NCBI GenBank assembly: GCA_947589405.1
Contig: CANQBT010000001.1
Span: forward strand, 1-47,788
DNA: 47,788 bases
DNA from: an uncultured Clostridia bacterium
GTDB taxonomy: Bacteria; Bacillota; Clostridia; Lachnospirales; CAG-274
Direction: 5' to 3'
The notes under the pieces were generated by a model that was not told where the DNA came from, did no database searches, and saw only the letters and a program-made list of their open reading frames with translations. Shown piece after piece: positions 33,793 to 42,980 of the stretch. The translations under genes and the position numbers were made by a program. Position 1 is the first letter of the stretch, and every line of letters begins with the position of its first letter.

Positions 33793-34209
33793 TTATAGAT
33801 TACTCTTGATTTTTTCAATTATTTCTGTATACTCAGTATCAGTAAGATATTTAGGAGGCTCCACATTCATTTCAAATGTGCCGCCAAAGCCGTAGCCGTC
33901 CTTCTGCTTCGGTACGATATGCACGTGAAGATGAGGAAGCGTATCGCTGTACATTCCATAATTTACTTTGGCAGGGTTTACGCTTTTCATTATCGCCCTT
34001 CCTACAGTCTGCATATCCTCTATAAACAGAGCGGAATCCTCTTTTGAAAGCTCTGTAAAGTCCACATTGTGCTCCTTATAGGCGATAACGCAGCGTCCGT
34101 AATAGGTCTGTTCTCTGAAAAGATAGAGCTTTGTGACCTTAAGGTCTGCAATGTAGATCATGAGGGAATCTAATTTTTCCTTATTTTTGCAATATAAACA
34201 ATTTTCCAT
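33793..34209 (-). CDS. HIT family nucleotide-binding protein
   Basis: The product has 138 residues from the ATG at 34209, with GGAGG 7 bases upstream; a TTG inside that site is not a credible start. The histidine triad HLHVH (His93, His95, His97) in the PHLHVHIVPK context marks a nucleotide hydrolase or transferase of the HIT superfamily. Cys4 and Cys7 (CLYC) may bind zinc, as in some family members. It lies alone on the minus strand with a consensus promoter, divergent from the cardiolipin synthase gene. The exact substrate (for example AMP conjugates or diadenosine polyphosphates) is not clear. Confidence 0.93.
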   Translation of the reverse strand: MENCLYCKNKEKLDSLMIYIADLKVTKLYLFREQTYYGRCVIAYKEHNVDFTELSKEDSALFIEDMQTVGRAIMKSVNPAKVNYGMYSDTLPHLHVHIVPKQKDGYGFGGTFEMNVEPPKYLTDTEYTEIIEKIKSNL

Positions 34210-34240
34210 TTCATTTACCTCCAAAATATGTTATACTTTA

Positions 34241-34269
34241 ATTATATAATGACATTATGCTACTGTCAA
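34241..34269 (-). promoter_or_regulatory. Consensus sigma-A promoter of the HIT gene
   Basis: TTGACA (34264-34269), 17 bases and TATAAT (34241-34246) on the minus strand, about 30 bases before the ATG. The divergent cls promoter must overlap this ~110-bp gap, but I see only a TTGACG (34278-34283) without a matched -10. Confidence 0.85.
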
Positions 34270-34321
34270 TTTTATTTTTGACGATATTTTGCAAATTATA
34301 TTGAAAAAAGGAGAGATGCAT

Positions 34322-35794
34322 ATGATAACGCTGGCACGTGATTTTTTTGTGATAGGTGCTGTTATAATGTATATCACAAATATCATTTTTGCCATTTTTG
34401 TCGTTTTCTTTGAGAAGAAAAATCCCGGCGTTACATGGGCTTGGCTCATGGTGCTTGTAATGATACCGTACTTTGGTTTTCTTTTTTACATCGTTCTGGG
34501 CTTTGAGGGCAGGAAGCATAAGGTTTTTGGCAAAAAGCTCACGGAGGATATAAAGTTCTTTGAAGAATTTACAGAAAAATATCCTCAATATGCTGCCGAT
34601 GAAAAGCTTATGGACGAAATAGACGGTATAATACCCAGCAAAAATACTGCCTATCTCAATAACCTTGTGGTAATGAATAAAAACAGCGGCAGAAGTCCTT
34701 ACAGGCAGAACAACAGCGTAGAGGTATTTCATGAAGGCAATACCAAATTTGAAAGCCTTCTTGAGGATATTAAAAACGCCAAAAGCTTTGTACATATGGA
34801 ATATTATCTTATGCATGACGACTCTCTGGGCGTGCGTATTATGGAAGCCCTTGCCGAAAAGGCCCGTCAGGGCGTAGAGGTAAAGGTAATATATGACGGT
34901 ATGGGAAACGCAAGCAACAAGCCTTCTTTTAAGAAAATACTTGTAAACGCCGGCGGAGAGGTCAGGATATTCCTTCCTCCAAGAGGTATAAGGGTCAATT
35001 ACAGAGATCATAGGAAAATAGCTGTAATAGACGGCAAAACAGGCTATATAGGCGGTCTTAATATAGGCGATGAATATATAAGCCTTAAAAAGCGCTTCGG
35101 CTTCTGGAGAGATTCCCATATAAAGATAACAGGCGATTCCGTAAAGGATCTGGAGCTTAGGTTCATGATGGACTGGAATTTCACAAAGGGAGAAAACATA
35201 GGACTTGACGAAAAGTACTTCCCGACTGTTGAAAATCAAGAAGAAAATGTAAATATGCAGATAATATCCAGCGGACCCGATACCCAATGGAACAGCATAT
35301 TGAACAGCTACTTCAAGATGGTGACAGAAGCCAATAAAAATATATATATAGCAACTCCTTATTTCGTACCTGACGACAGTCTTTTGGTAGCTCTGAGGAC
35401 AGCGGCTCTTTCAGGGATAGACGTAAGGATAATAATACCGGGAAAGCCCGATCACCCCTTTGTGCATTCGGGAAGTCTAAGCTATATGGGAGAGCTTATG
35501 GAGGCAGGCGTAAGATGCTATGAATACAGAAAGGGATTTATACACGCCAAAGTAATGACAATAGACGGCATGATAACATCTGTCGGTACTGCCAATATGG
35601 ATATAAGAAGCTTCAGTCTTAATTTTGAAGTAAACGCTCTTATATATGATGAAAATGTAACTGCCGAATTTGAAAAGCAGTTCAATATCGACTTTAACGA
35701 CTGTGATGAAATAATACCTGAGGAATATCAAAATCGCGGAAGAATAGCAAAAGCAAAGGAAGCCTTTGCAAGACTGATTTCTCCGCTGCTGTAA
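34322..35794 (+). CDS. cls: Cardiolipin synthase
   Basis: The product has 490 residues from the ATG at 34322, with AAAGGAGAG about 6 bases upstream. It has two N-terminal membrane segments (about 8-30 and 40-62, with NPGVTWAWLM between), then two phospholipase D (HKD) motifs: H230-x-K232-x4-D237 in YRDHRKIAVID and H408-x-K410-x4-D415 in FIHAKVMTID. Both are intact, so it should condense two phosphatidylglycerols into cardiolipin. It starts the plus-strand run that continues, with 12-26-base gaps, into a stalk-domain gene and potABCD, so these may be one transcript. Confidence 0.95.
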   Translation: MITLARDFFVIGAVIMYITNIIFAIFVVFFEKKNPGVTWAWLMVLVMIPYFGFLFYIVLGFEGRKHKVFGKKLTEDIKFFEEFTEKYPQYAADEKLMDEIDGIIPSKNTAYLNNLVVMNKNSGRSPYRQNNSVEVFHEGNTKFESLLEDIKNAKSFVHMEYYLMHDDSLGVRIMEALAEKARQGVEVKVIYDGMGNASNKPSFKKILVNAGGEVRIFLPPRGIRVNYRDHRKIAVIDGKTGYIGGLNIGDEYISLKKRFGFWRDSHIKITGDSVKDLELRFMMDWNFTKGENIGLDEKYFPTVENQEENVNMQIISSGPDTQWNSILNSYFKMVTEANKNIYIATPYFVPDDSLLVALRTAALSGIDVRIIIPGKPDHPFVHSGSLSYMGELMEAGVRCYEYRKGFIHAKVMTIDGMITSVGTANMDIRSFSLNFEVNALIYDENVTAEFEKQFNIDFNDCDEIIPEEYQNRGRIAKAKEAFARLISPLL

Positions 35795-35806
35795 GGAGGA
35801 GAATAT

Positions 35807-36790
35807 ATGAAGATCAGACGATTCCTGAGCTGTACCGTATTCATACTTGCATTCGCATCTGTTATGAACGTATATGCAAAGGATATAAAGCTGCTTATAG
35901 AGGGACATAATATAGAAACGGATACACCTCCCGTTATAATGTATGACAGAGTGATGCTGCCTGTAAGGACCATATTTGAAGGGGTAGGAGCCGAGCTTGC
36001 CTGGGACGGTGAAAGCAAGACTCTTACCGGGACAAAGGGCAGTCATATTGTCGTAATGACAGTAGGCAAGGAGGAATATACCATTGACGGTGAAGAGCAT
36101 ACTATGAGCGTACCTCCCTGCATACTTAACGACAGAGTATTTGCTTCTGCAAGATACGTAGCGGAAGCCTTCGGCTATACCGTAGACTGGGATAAGGATC
36201 AGCTTATTGCGGAAATAAAAGCCGAAAAGCCTCAGGAGGAAACAACAAAGGTCAAAGACGAACAGAAGGATGAGCACAAGGACGAACAGAAGGATGAGCA
36301 TAAGGACGAACAAAAGACCGAAAAGGCTGAACCAAGTACGGAAACTACCACAAAAGCCATTACTCCTGTGGCAGCTGTGACTCCTTCTCTTTACAACAAG
36401 GTAAAAGAGGATCTGAATATTACCTTTGACGGATATACTCTTGGTACGGCAGAGCATATAAACAGATTTAAAATAGCTACCGTCAATTATTACAAAAACA
36501 GCTGGAGCGAAATGGCAAAGACCGATATAGACAAAACCTTCGTCAGCTACAGCAAGACCCTTTACGACAGAATAATAAGCACAGCCAAGAGAATAGATTA
36601 TGTATATACAAGGGAAAAATATCTCGGAAAAAGAGAGATAAGCGACGACTGCCGTGAAAATAAGGCAATATTGAAGGATTATATAGACCAATATTTTGCC
36701 TGCGAAACTCTTGAGGAATGCAAGGATATAAACAACAAGCTGCGTGAATTCTACACAGGTATAAAAACAAAATATCCCGAATATGAATAA
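35807..36790 (+). CDS. Exported stalk-domain protein with DEQK repeats
   Basis: The product has 327 residues. The signal peptide ends near VYA. Residues about 24-140 are a two-part copper-amine-oxidase-N-like stalk domain, with PPVIMYDRVMLPVRTIFEGVG and ILNDRVFASARYVAEAFG as the two halves. A charged linker follows (about 148-185) with 2.5 copies of an 8-residue DEQKDEHK unit and a short TETTTK tract. The C-terminal ~130 residues are helical, Lys- and Tyr-rich, and unrecognised. GGAGGAG precedes the ATG. It lies 12 bases after cls and 26 before potA. It has no pump-like features, so its link to polyamine uptake is positional only. Confidence 0.85.
   Translation: MKIRRFLSCTVFILAFASVMNVYAKDIKLLIEGHNIETDTPPVIMYDRVMLPVRTIFEGVGAELAWDGESKTLTGTKGSHIVVMTVGKEEYTIDGEEHTMSVPPCILNDRVFASARYVAEAFGYTVDWDKDQLIAEIKAEKPQEETTKVKDEQKDEHKDEQKDEHKDEQKTEKAEPSTETTTKAITPVAAVTPSLYNKVKEDLNITFDGYTLGTAEHINRFKIATVNYYKNSWSEMAKTDIDKTFVSYSKTLYDRIISTAKRIDYVYTREKYLGKREISDDCRENKAILKDYIDQYFACETLEECKDINNKLREFYTGIKTKYPEYE
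36257..36316 (+). repeat. 24-bp tandem repeat in the stalk-domain gene
   Basis: GACGAACAGAAGGATGAGCA plus CAAG or TAAG occurs at 36257-36280 and 36281-36304, with a half unit at 36305-36316. It encodes the DEQKDEHK spacer and may vary in copy number. Confidence 0.8.
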
Positions 36791-36816
36791 ATATTTGTGC
36801 TAAAAGGGAGGTCGAA

Positions 36817-38391
36817 ATGAACAAGCTTATTCAATTTAAAAACATTGTGAAGGAATTTGATTCACAGATAGTTTTAAAAGGTATAAACTTAGATATATAT
36901 GAAAATGAATTTGTAACGCTGTTAGGCCCAAGCGGCTGCGGAAAGACTACCATTCTGAGAATACTGGGAGGATTCATTGAGCCAAATGAAGGCGAGGTGC
37001 TCTTTGACGGAAAGAATATGGCAGGCGTACCTCCCTACAAAAGGGAAATAAATACTGTATTCCAGAAATATGCCCTTTTCCCACATCTTAACGTATACGA
37101 CAATATTGCCTTTGGCCTTAAAATAAAAAAGGAGCCGAAGGACATTATAGAACAGAAGGTAATGCGTATGCTCAGGCTTGTGGGACTGGAGGAATACGGC
37201 AAAAGAAGAGTGACTGAAATGTCAGGCGGACAGCAGCAGAGAGTCGCCATTGCAAGGGCTCTTGTAAACGAACCAAAGGTCCTTCTCCTTGACGAACCTC
37301 TCGGCGCCCTTGATCTCAAGCTGAGAAAGGAAATGCAAAGAGAGCTTAAAAAGATACAGAAGGAGGTTGGTATCACATTTATATATGTTACCCACGACCA
37401 GGAAGAAGCTCTTACCATGTCGGACAAAATAGTCATAATGAATCAAGGCGAAATACAGCAGATAGGCTCTCCCATCGATATATATAACGAACCTGCAAAC
37501 AGATTTGCCGCCAACTTCATAGGCGAAAGCAACATAATAGACGGAATTATGCTGGAGGACTGCAAGGTCATGTTTGAGGACACGGTTTTTGACTGTGTGG
37601 ACAAGGGCTTTGAAGAAAACGAAAGCGTAGATGTGGTGATACGCCCTGAGGATATTAATATTGTGCCCACTAAAAAAGGAAAACTGATCGGTATTGTGAA
37701 ATCTGTTCTCTTCAAGGGCGTACACTACGAAACCATAGTTGAAACAGAAACAGGCACGAAGATAACCGTGCAGATGACTGTGTCCGATCCCAAGCCCGTA
37801 CAGAATCTATCTGCCGATGAATCCATGAGCGCCAATGACTTCTACATTGACATAAGCGATATTCCCGAGCTGACCATTGCGGACATAACCGCAAGAGCAG
37901 ACGCTCAGGCATGGAAAACCTCTACGGAGGAGCTTGTGTCCATCACTAAGGTGGACTATGAGCTAAAGGAGGAAAAGGGAAGCTATCCCGTTACCTTCTC
38001 CACATCAGCCGGCACTATGCACACCATACACATGATAGTTGCCGATGAGAACAAGGTAGAAGCGGAAAAGACAAATGAAGTCATATACGCCGTTAATATA
38101 TACAAAACAATAGATGATATTAAGGAAAGCATTGCCCTTGAAACAGATCTGAAGACATGGGCAAACGCCCAGGCATGGACCTCAGACGGAGATACGAGCA
38201 TAGCCATTACAAATGTAGAGTATGACTTCGATCCTGAAAATATAGAGATCGGAACATATGATATTACATTCGGCACAAGAGGCTATGAATACAAGATAGA
38301 CACTACTGAGGAATACAATGTAGGCGACAGAGTAGGCCTTACGTTTTCACCTGATGACCTGCATATTATGCCAAAGGAGGGCAGACTATGA
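36817..38391 (+). CDS. potA: Spermidine/putrescine ABC ATPase PotA with Ig-like insert
   Basis: The product has 524 residues, versus about 350-370 for PotA. Residues 1-240 are a normal ABC domain: Walker A GPSGCGKTT (38-46), signature MSGGQQQRVAIARAL (135-149), Walker B VLLLDEPLGALD, and H-loop THDQEE. Residues about 241-320 and 495-520 are the two halves of a PotA TOBE region, with RPEDINIVP, FKGVHYETIVE and the closing VGLTFSPDDLHIM. Between them (about 321-494) sit two related modules of about 75 residues, each with AxAQAW, then a VDY/VEYD strand and GSYPVTFST or GTYDITFGT. These look like the Ig-like repeats of surface adhesins. Reading frame and codon use are continuous, so it is not a frameshift artefact. 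GGGAGG precedes the ATG; potB overlaps its end (ATGA). Confidence 0.93.
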   Translation: MNKLIQFKNIVKEFDSQIVLKGINLDIYENEFVTLLGPSGCGKTTILRILGGFIEPNEGEVLFDGKNMAGVPPYKREINTVFQKYALFPHLNVYDNIAFGLKIKKEPKDIIEQKVMRMLRLVGLEEYGKRRVTEMSGGQQQRVAIARALVNEPKVLLLDEPLGALDLKLRKEMQRELKKIQKEVGITFIYVTHDQEEALTMSDKIVIMNQGEIQQIGSPIDIYNEPANRFAANFIGESNIIDGIMLEDCKVMFEDTVFDCVDKGFEENESVDVVIRPEDINIVPTKKGKLIGIVKSVLFKGVHYETIVETETGTKITVQMTVSDPKPVQNLSADESMSANDFYIDISDIPELTIADITARADAQAWKTSTEELVSITKVDYELKEEKGSYPVTFSTSAGTMHTIHMIVADENKVEAEKTNEVIYAVNIYKTIDDIKESIALETDLKTWANAQAWTSDGDTSIAITNVEYDFDPENIEIGTYDITFGTRGYEYKIDTTEEYNVGDRVGLTFSPDDLHIMPKEGRL

Positions 38392-39227
38392 AAAGCTTCA
38401 GACGAATGGCTTATCCCTATCTGATATGGTCAGCGGTCTTTATAGTGCTGCCTATGCTGCTTATTATAGTATACGCCTTTACAAAGGAAGGAAATTCCGT
38501 TATAAACATACAGTTTACCCTTGACAATTTTGCAAAATTCTTTAGCGATAAGGTATTCTTTTATGTGCTCAGGCGTTCCATATACATTGCAATAGTCACT
38601 ACTGTAGTATGTATACTTCTGGGGTATCCCCTTGCTTATATAATTGCCTGTATGAAGCCTAAATCACAGGTCGTAATGGTATTTATAGTAACTATCCCCA
38701 CATGGATAAACATGCTCGTAAGGACATATGCATGGAGAGGTATACTTGATAAAAACGGTATGCTGAACAGCATTCTCGGTCTATTCGGAATAGGACCCAT
38801 ACAATTTCTGGAAACTGCCTTTGCGGTGGTGCTGGGCATGGTATATAATTTTATACCCTTTATGATACTACAGATATATAATTCCCTGAGCAAAATGGAC
38901 GACAGCTATCTGGAGGCAGCTGCCGATCTTGGCGCAGACAAGGTACAGACATTTATGAAGGTGGTGCTTCCTCTTTCCATACCGGGAGTCATAAGCGGTA
39001 TAACTCTTGTATTCCTGCCTGCTGTGTCCAGCTTCTTTATACCTAAGCTGTTAGGCGGAGGAAAATATGTACTTATAGGAAATGTGATCGAAAGTCAGTT
39101 CCTGACAAGCGGCGACTGGGGCTTTGGCTCAGCCATATCGCTTATTATGGCAATTATAATAATCATTTCAATGCATATTACCAAAAAGCTGGATAAGGAT
39201 AACTCGGCAGAAGGGGGGAATGGGTAA
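38388..39227 (+). CDS. potB: Spermidine/putrescine ABC permease PotB
   Basis: The product has 279 residues with six membrane segments. The cytoplasmic EAA-type loop is YLEAAADLGADKVQTFMKVVLPLSIPGV, which docks with the ATPase. The length and the RTYAWRGIL segment fit PotB/PotH. It forms the channel with PotC. It overlaps potA by 4 bases and potC by 1, so the three are translationally coupled. Confidence 0.95.
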   Translation: MKSFRRMAYPYLIWSAVFIVLPMLLIIVYAFTKEGNSVINIQFTLDNFAKFFSDKVFFYVLRRSIYIAIVTTVVCILLGYPLAYIIACMKPKSQVVMVFIVTIPTWINMLVRTYAWRGILDKNGMLNSILGLFGIGPIQFLETAFAVVLGMVYNFIPFMILQIYNSLSKMDDSYLEAAADLGADKVQTFMKVVLPLSIPGVISGITLVFLPAVSSFFIPKLLGGGKYVLIGNVIESQFLTSGDWGFGSAISLIMAIIIIISMHITKKLDKDNSAEGGNG

Positions 39228-40024
39228 TGAAAAAGAAAAAACACATTCTCTCTAAAATATTTGCAGGTCTTATGATAGCATTTTTCTATCTGCCTATACT
39301 CTATACCATCGTTTTTTCATTTAATGATTCCCGTTCATTAAGTGTATTTGACGGATTCTCGCTCAGATGGTATGAGAAAATGTTCCACAATTCGGATATG
39401 ATGGAATCCGTATTCTATACTATAGCTATAGCCCTGCTGGCAACATTTATATCCACCATAGCAGGCACAATAGCCGCCATAGGCATATCAAAATCAGGCA
39501 GGATATTAAAAGGTGTCGTAGAGCAGGTGAACAATCTGCCAATAATGAATCCCGAAATAGTAACGGCAATAGGACTGCTTATGCTTTTCAGCTCTCTGGC
39601 AGTTTCAAAGGGCTTTACCACTCTTCTGCTGGCTCACATTATGTTCTGCATACCCTATGTGATACTCAGCATTTTGCCTAAGCTGCGATCTCTTGATCCC
39701 AACATATTGGATGCGGCTCTGGATCTGGGCTGTACTCCCGTACAGGCTCTTGTGAAGGTAATAGTCCCTCAGATAACCTCCGGCATATTTGCAGGAGCGC
39801 TGATAGCCTTTACCATGAGCTTTGACGATTTTGTAATATCATATTTTGTAACAGGCAACGGTGTAAACAATATCTCAATAATGATATACACCATGTCAAA
39901 AAGAATAAATCCTACGATAAACGCATTGTCATCATTGATAATAGCTATTATCACGGCAGTACTTTTAATACTCAATATTACACCAATTATACTGGAAAAG
40001 CGAAAGGAGAAAAAACAAAAATGA
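39227..40024 (+). CDS. potC: Spermidine/putrescine ABC permease PotC
   Basis: The product has 265 residues with six membrane segments. It has the PotC-type FNDSRSLSVFDGFSLRWYE segment near the N-terminus, and the EAA-type loop ILDAALDLGCTPVQALVKVIVPQI that contacts PotA. It completes the transmembrane pair with PotB. Its stop overlaps the potD ATG (ATGA). Confidence 0.95.
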   Translation: MKKKKHILSKIFAGLMIAFFYLPILYTIVFSFNDSRSLSVFDGFSLRWYEKMFHNSDMMESVFYTIAIALLATFISTIAGTIAAIGISKSGRILKGVVEQVNNLPIMNPEIVTAIGLLMLFSSLAVSKGFTTLLLAHIMFCIPYVILSILPKLRSLDPNILDAALDLGCTPVQALVKVIVPQITSGIFAGALIAFTMSFDDFVISYFVTGNGVNNISIMIYTMSKRINPTINALSSLIIAIITAVLLILNITPIILEKRKEKKQK

Positions 40025-41097
40025 AAAAATTACTGGCTTTACTCTTAAGCGGTGCTTTTATTCTGGCAGGCTGCGGAGGCAGCGGCTCAGAAGATGTTGA
40101 GAAAGTAGAGGGATTTGAGGGACAGACCCTTAAATTCTATAACTGGGGAGAATATATAGGCGAAGATGTTATTTCTAATTTTGAAAAGATGTATGATGTA
40201 ACAGTCGTTTCAGAATATTTCGATTCAAACGAAATGATGTATACCAAGTTAAGCGCAGGGGATTCCTATGACCTGCTTGTTCCCTCAGATTATATGATAG
40301 AACGACTTATAAAGGAGGATATGCTCCAGCCCATAGATAAATCAAAAATACCCAATCTTGCCAATCTCACAGAAGGCGTAAGGAATCTGGAATATGATCC
40401 CGACAACACATATTCGGTACCTTATTTCTGGGGTACGGTAGGTCTTGTCTATAATAAAAACAATGTTCCGCCTGAGGAGATCGAAGCAGAGGGCTACAAT
40501 ATACTCAAAAACACAAAGTACAAGGGAAGCATTTATATTTACGATTCAGAGCGTGATTCCTTTATGACGGCATTCAAGGCTCTGGGCTATTCTATGAATA
40601 CCGAAAACGAAGATGAAATAAACGCTGCCTATAAATGGCTTTCAGACATAAACGCCACAATGGAGCCGGCATATGTTACAGATGAGGTAATAGACGCTAT
40701 GGCAAACGGCAATAAGGACATAGCCGTTGTATACAGCGGAGATGCCGCATTTATACTTTCACAGAATCCCGACATGGGCTACTGCGAACCAAAGGAGGGT
40801 TCAAATCTCTGGAGCGATGCTATGGTGATCCCCAAGAATGCTGAAAATCCCGAGCTTGCTCACGAATTTATGAACTATATACTCAGCTACGAGGCCTCTA
40901 AGGACAATTCCGTGACAGTAGGCTATGCTTCTTCAAACGATCAGGTGCTTAAGGAGCTTTCCTCAGAAGGCGGAGAATATTATCAGAACGAAGCATATCT
41001 GCCAAGAACAGGCTATGAAAAAGATGAAATTTTCCACGATAACGAAACGCTTAGAAAAAAGCTTTCCGAACTGTGGATAAAAGTAAAGGCTGAATGA
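40021..41097 (+). CDS. potD: Spermidine/putrescine-binding lipoprotein PotD
   Basis: The product has 358 residues. The lipoprotein signal ends FILAGC (Cys18). The mature protein has the PotD/PotF pattern LKFYNWGEYI...ISNFEKMYDVTV, with PSDYMIERL and WGTVGLVYNK further on. It presents polyamine to PotBC at the outer membrane face. The charged residues that pick spermidine versus putrescine cannot be judged reliably by eye. The gene closes the potABCD set. Confidence 0.95.
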   Translation: MKKLLALLLSGAFILAGCGGSGSEDVEKVEGFEGQTLKFYNWGEYIGEDVISNFEKMYDVTVVSEYFDSNEMMYTKLSAGDSYDLLVPSDYMIERLIKEDMLQPIDKSKIPNLANLTEGVRNLEYDPDNTYSVPYFWGTVGLVYNKNNVPPEEIEAEGYNILKNTKYKGSIYIYDSERDSFMTAFKALGYSMNTENEDEINAAYKWLSDINATMEPAYVTDEVIDAMANGNKDIAVVYSGDAAFILSQNPDMGYCEPKEGSNLWSDAMVIPKNAENPELAHEFMNYILSYEASKDNSVTVGYASSNDQVLKELSSEGGEYYQNEAYLPRTGYEKDEIFHDNETLRKKLSELWIKVKAE

Positions 41098-41141
41098 TCG
41101 GCCAATAAAAATATAAGCTGAATAGAAAGGGAGGTATTATC

Positions 41142-42893
41142 ATGAATTCAGGCTTAAGAAAAATTATAGGCGCAGCTGCGGCCCTGACACTTCTTGTCAG
41201 CTCATTTGCCGTATATGCAGCAGACAGTACCGATACTGCCAAAGCTGAGATATATGGCTCCGTACAGCAGGTAGTCGGCTTCTCCGACGCTACCGGCTAT
41301 ACTACCGAGACCTATTACACAGGGGACAAGAAGAACAACAAATGCGATGCAAACGTAAGCATAAAAAATGCAGCAGAGCAGGTTCCGCTTAAAGGAGCAA
41401 AGGTAAACATCAAAAACAGCGATTCTACTATTGACAAAACGATAGCCGTAAAGGCAGACGGTACTTTCAGTTATTCGGGTGAAGCCAAAAAGCCTCTTGC
41501 AGACGGTGTGTATACGATAACGGCAGCTGCCGAAAACGGCACTCCCATAGGCGGCGCTCAGACTGTAACAATATCAGGTGGCAAAGCCGACAAAGGCGCA
41601 AGCTTCGTACAGGACGACAGACTTGTGTACACCTTCCAGACGGATATAAAGGACTTTAAGGACGAGATACTCGTTATGAAGGACGGCAAAGAGGCATTCA
41701 GACTGCTGGATAAGTCCTATCACTACCAGACTCAGCCTGCCGGCTCTCCAAGCGATATTGCAAGACGTGCCAGCGTTATACACAGAGTAAAGATGCCTGT
41801 AGGCACATATTCCTTCTTTGTTGTAAAGCCCGGTACCGATATTTCATCAAAGAGATATACTATCTCCGCTTCAGACACCTCAGGCATAAGCTCTATCGAC
41901 ATTACTCAAAGAGGAGCAAGCATGCTCTATCTTGTGCCAAAGGTAAATGACTCGGTTATGGAGGCCGCTAAGGCTGCCGCTGATAAAATAGGCAACGTTA
42001 GAAGGGGTATATATACCTTCACTCCTTCACCTTCATCTAAAAATGCAACTGTAAATCACTCTCTTGGCGGAGTTCCCACACAGGACTATGTTGCAGACGA
42101 CATCGGCGCTTACGGAATACTTGGCGAAGATGCGCAATATAAGAATTCCATTATGGTCAACGGAGACAACTATGTTGTGTTTAAGATAAAGGCAGGCGAT
42201 GAATTTGTTACCAAAATAAATGTAACAAAGCAGTCCTACATACTTGCCGATGTAAACTATACAAGAAAGGTAGAGGGCAGAGATCAGATAGCTATAGACA
42301 GCCGTTTCGGAAATGTTACTCTTACTCTTGGCGAGGGTACCTACGTGCTGTATACTACTGCCGAGAACGAAGGATATGTTAATTCAATAGAATTCAATTA
42401 TTCCTCACCGTTTAATGTTATACAAAGCGTTCCCGCTTCAAAGACAGCATCTGACGGAGCAAAAATGGTAGTAGGCTCCTTTGATACCACAAACAATATA
42501 GAGGATTACTCCAAGTTTGCTATAATGATCTCCTCTAACAGAGATGCTCTTGACTATTCAAGCATAAACAATGAACATAATTCAGAACCTATTCCCGGAG
42601 ATAACACAAGCGTTACATCGGAAGGCGGTAAAATATATGTTCTCAATGCAAAATACGATACAATGGGAGCAAGCACCGCTACTGTAATAATAGAAGAGAC
42701 CGAAACTCTTTTCAAAAAGGTCGTAGATGCTTCAGGCGCAACAATTGCCGAAACAATAGACGATGACTTCTATTACTGTTCCGCAAGAATAAACAATGTA
42801 AGCGGTACATTATATGCCGTAGGCGCAGCTAAAAGAGCAGATGAGCCCGACGGCAAATGGATGGTACAGACCACTCCTTTTGTAATTCAGTAA
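41142..42893 (+). CDS. Exported beta-rich protein, unknown function
   Basis: The product has 583 residues. A signal peptide ends near VYAADS. Residues about 70-145 look like a carboxypeptidase-regulatory-type beta-sandwich (KGAKVNIKNS...VKADGTFSYSGEA...LADGVYTITA). The remainder (about 160-583) is rich in Val, Thr, Ser, Asn and Gly, with alternating beta-like segments and no recognisable catalytic motif, membrane anchor or sortase signal. GGGAGG precedes the ATG. It lies 44 bases after potD and is followed by a strong terminator, so it may be the last gene of the pot transcript. I do not recognise a family. Confidence 0.75.
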   Translation: MNSGLRKIIGAAAALTLLVSSFAVYAADSTDTAKAEIYGSVQQVVGFSDATGYTTETYYTGDKKNNKCDANVSIKNAAEQVPLKGAKVNIKNSDSTIDKTIAVKADGTFSYSGEAKKPLADGVYTITAAAENGTPIGGAQTVTISGGKADKGASFVQDDRLVYTFQTDIKDFKDEILVMKDGKEAFRLLDKSYHYQTQPAGSPSDIARRASVIHRVKMPVGTYSFFVVKPGTDISSKRYTISASDTSGISSIDITQRGASMLYLVPKVNDSVMEAAKAAADKIGNVRRGIYTFTPSPSSKNATVNHSLGGVPTQDYVADDIGAYGILGEDAQYKNSIMVNGDNYVVFKIKAGDEFVTKINVTKQSYILADVNYTRKVEGRDQIAIDSRFGNVTLTLGEGTYVLYTTAENEGYVNSIEFNYSSPFNVIQSVPASKTASDGAKMVVGSFDTTNNIEDYSKFAIMISSNRDALDYSSINNEHNSEPIPGDNTSVTSEGGKIYVLNAKYDTMGASTATVIIEETETLFKKVVDASGATIAETIDDDFYYCSARINNVSGTLYAVGAAKRADEPDGKWMVQTTPFVIQ

Positions 42894-42900
42894 TATCTAT

Positions 42901-42933
42901 ACTGCCTGCAAAGTATTTGCAGGCAGTTTTTTT
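42901..42933 (+). terminator. Strong terminator ending the pot-region transcript
   Basis: ACTGCCTGCA (42901-42910) and TGCAGGCAGT (42918-42927) pair perfectly over 10 bp, followed by TTTTTTG. Confidence 0.92.
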
Positions 42934-42980
42934 GTTGGCGAAGGATTTTTTCCTGTGACCCGGTCATGGGGAATTTTTAA

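Noticed and set aside
34238..35287. A 349-residue minus-strand reading frame
   Set aside because: It lies opposite the cardiolipin synthase gene, whose HKD motifs are clear, has a Cys/Tyr/Ile-rich composition typical of antisense frames, and has no ribosome binding site.
35477..36691. A 404-residue minus-strand reading frame
   Set aside because: It spans the antisense of cls and the stalk-domain gene; its Leu-Phe runs mirror the DEQK repeat on the other strand. It is a shadow.
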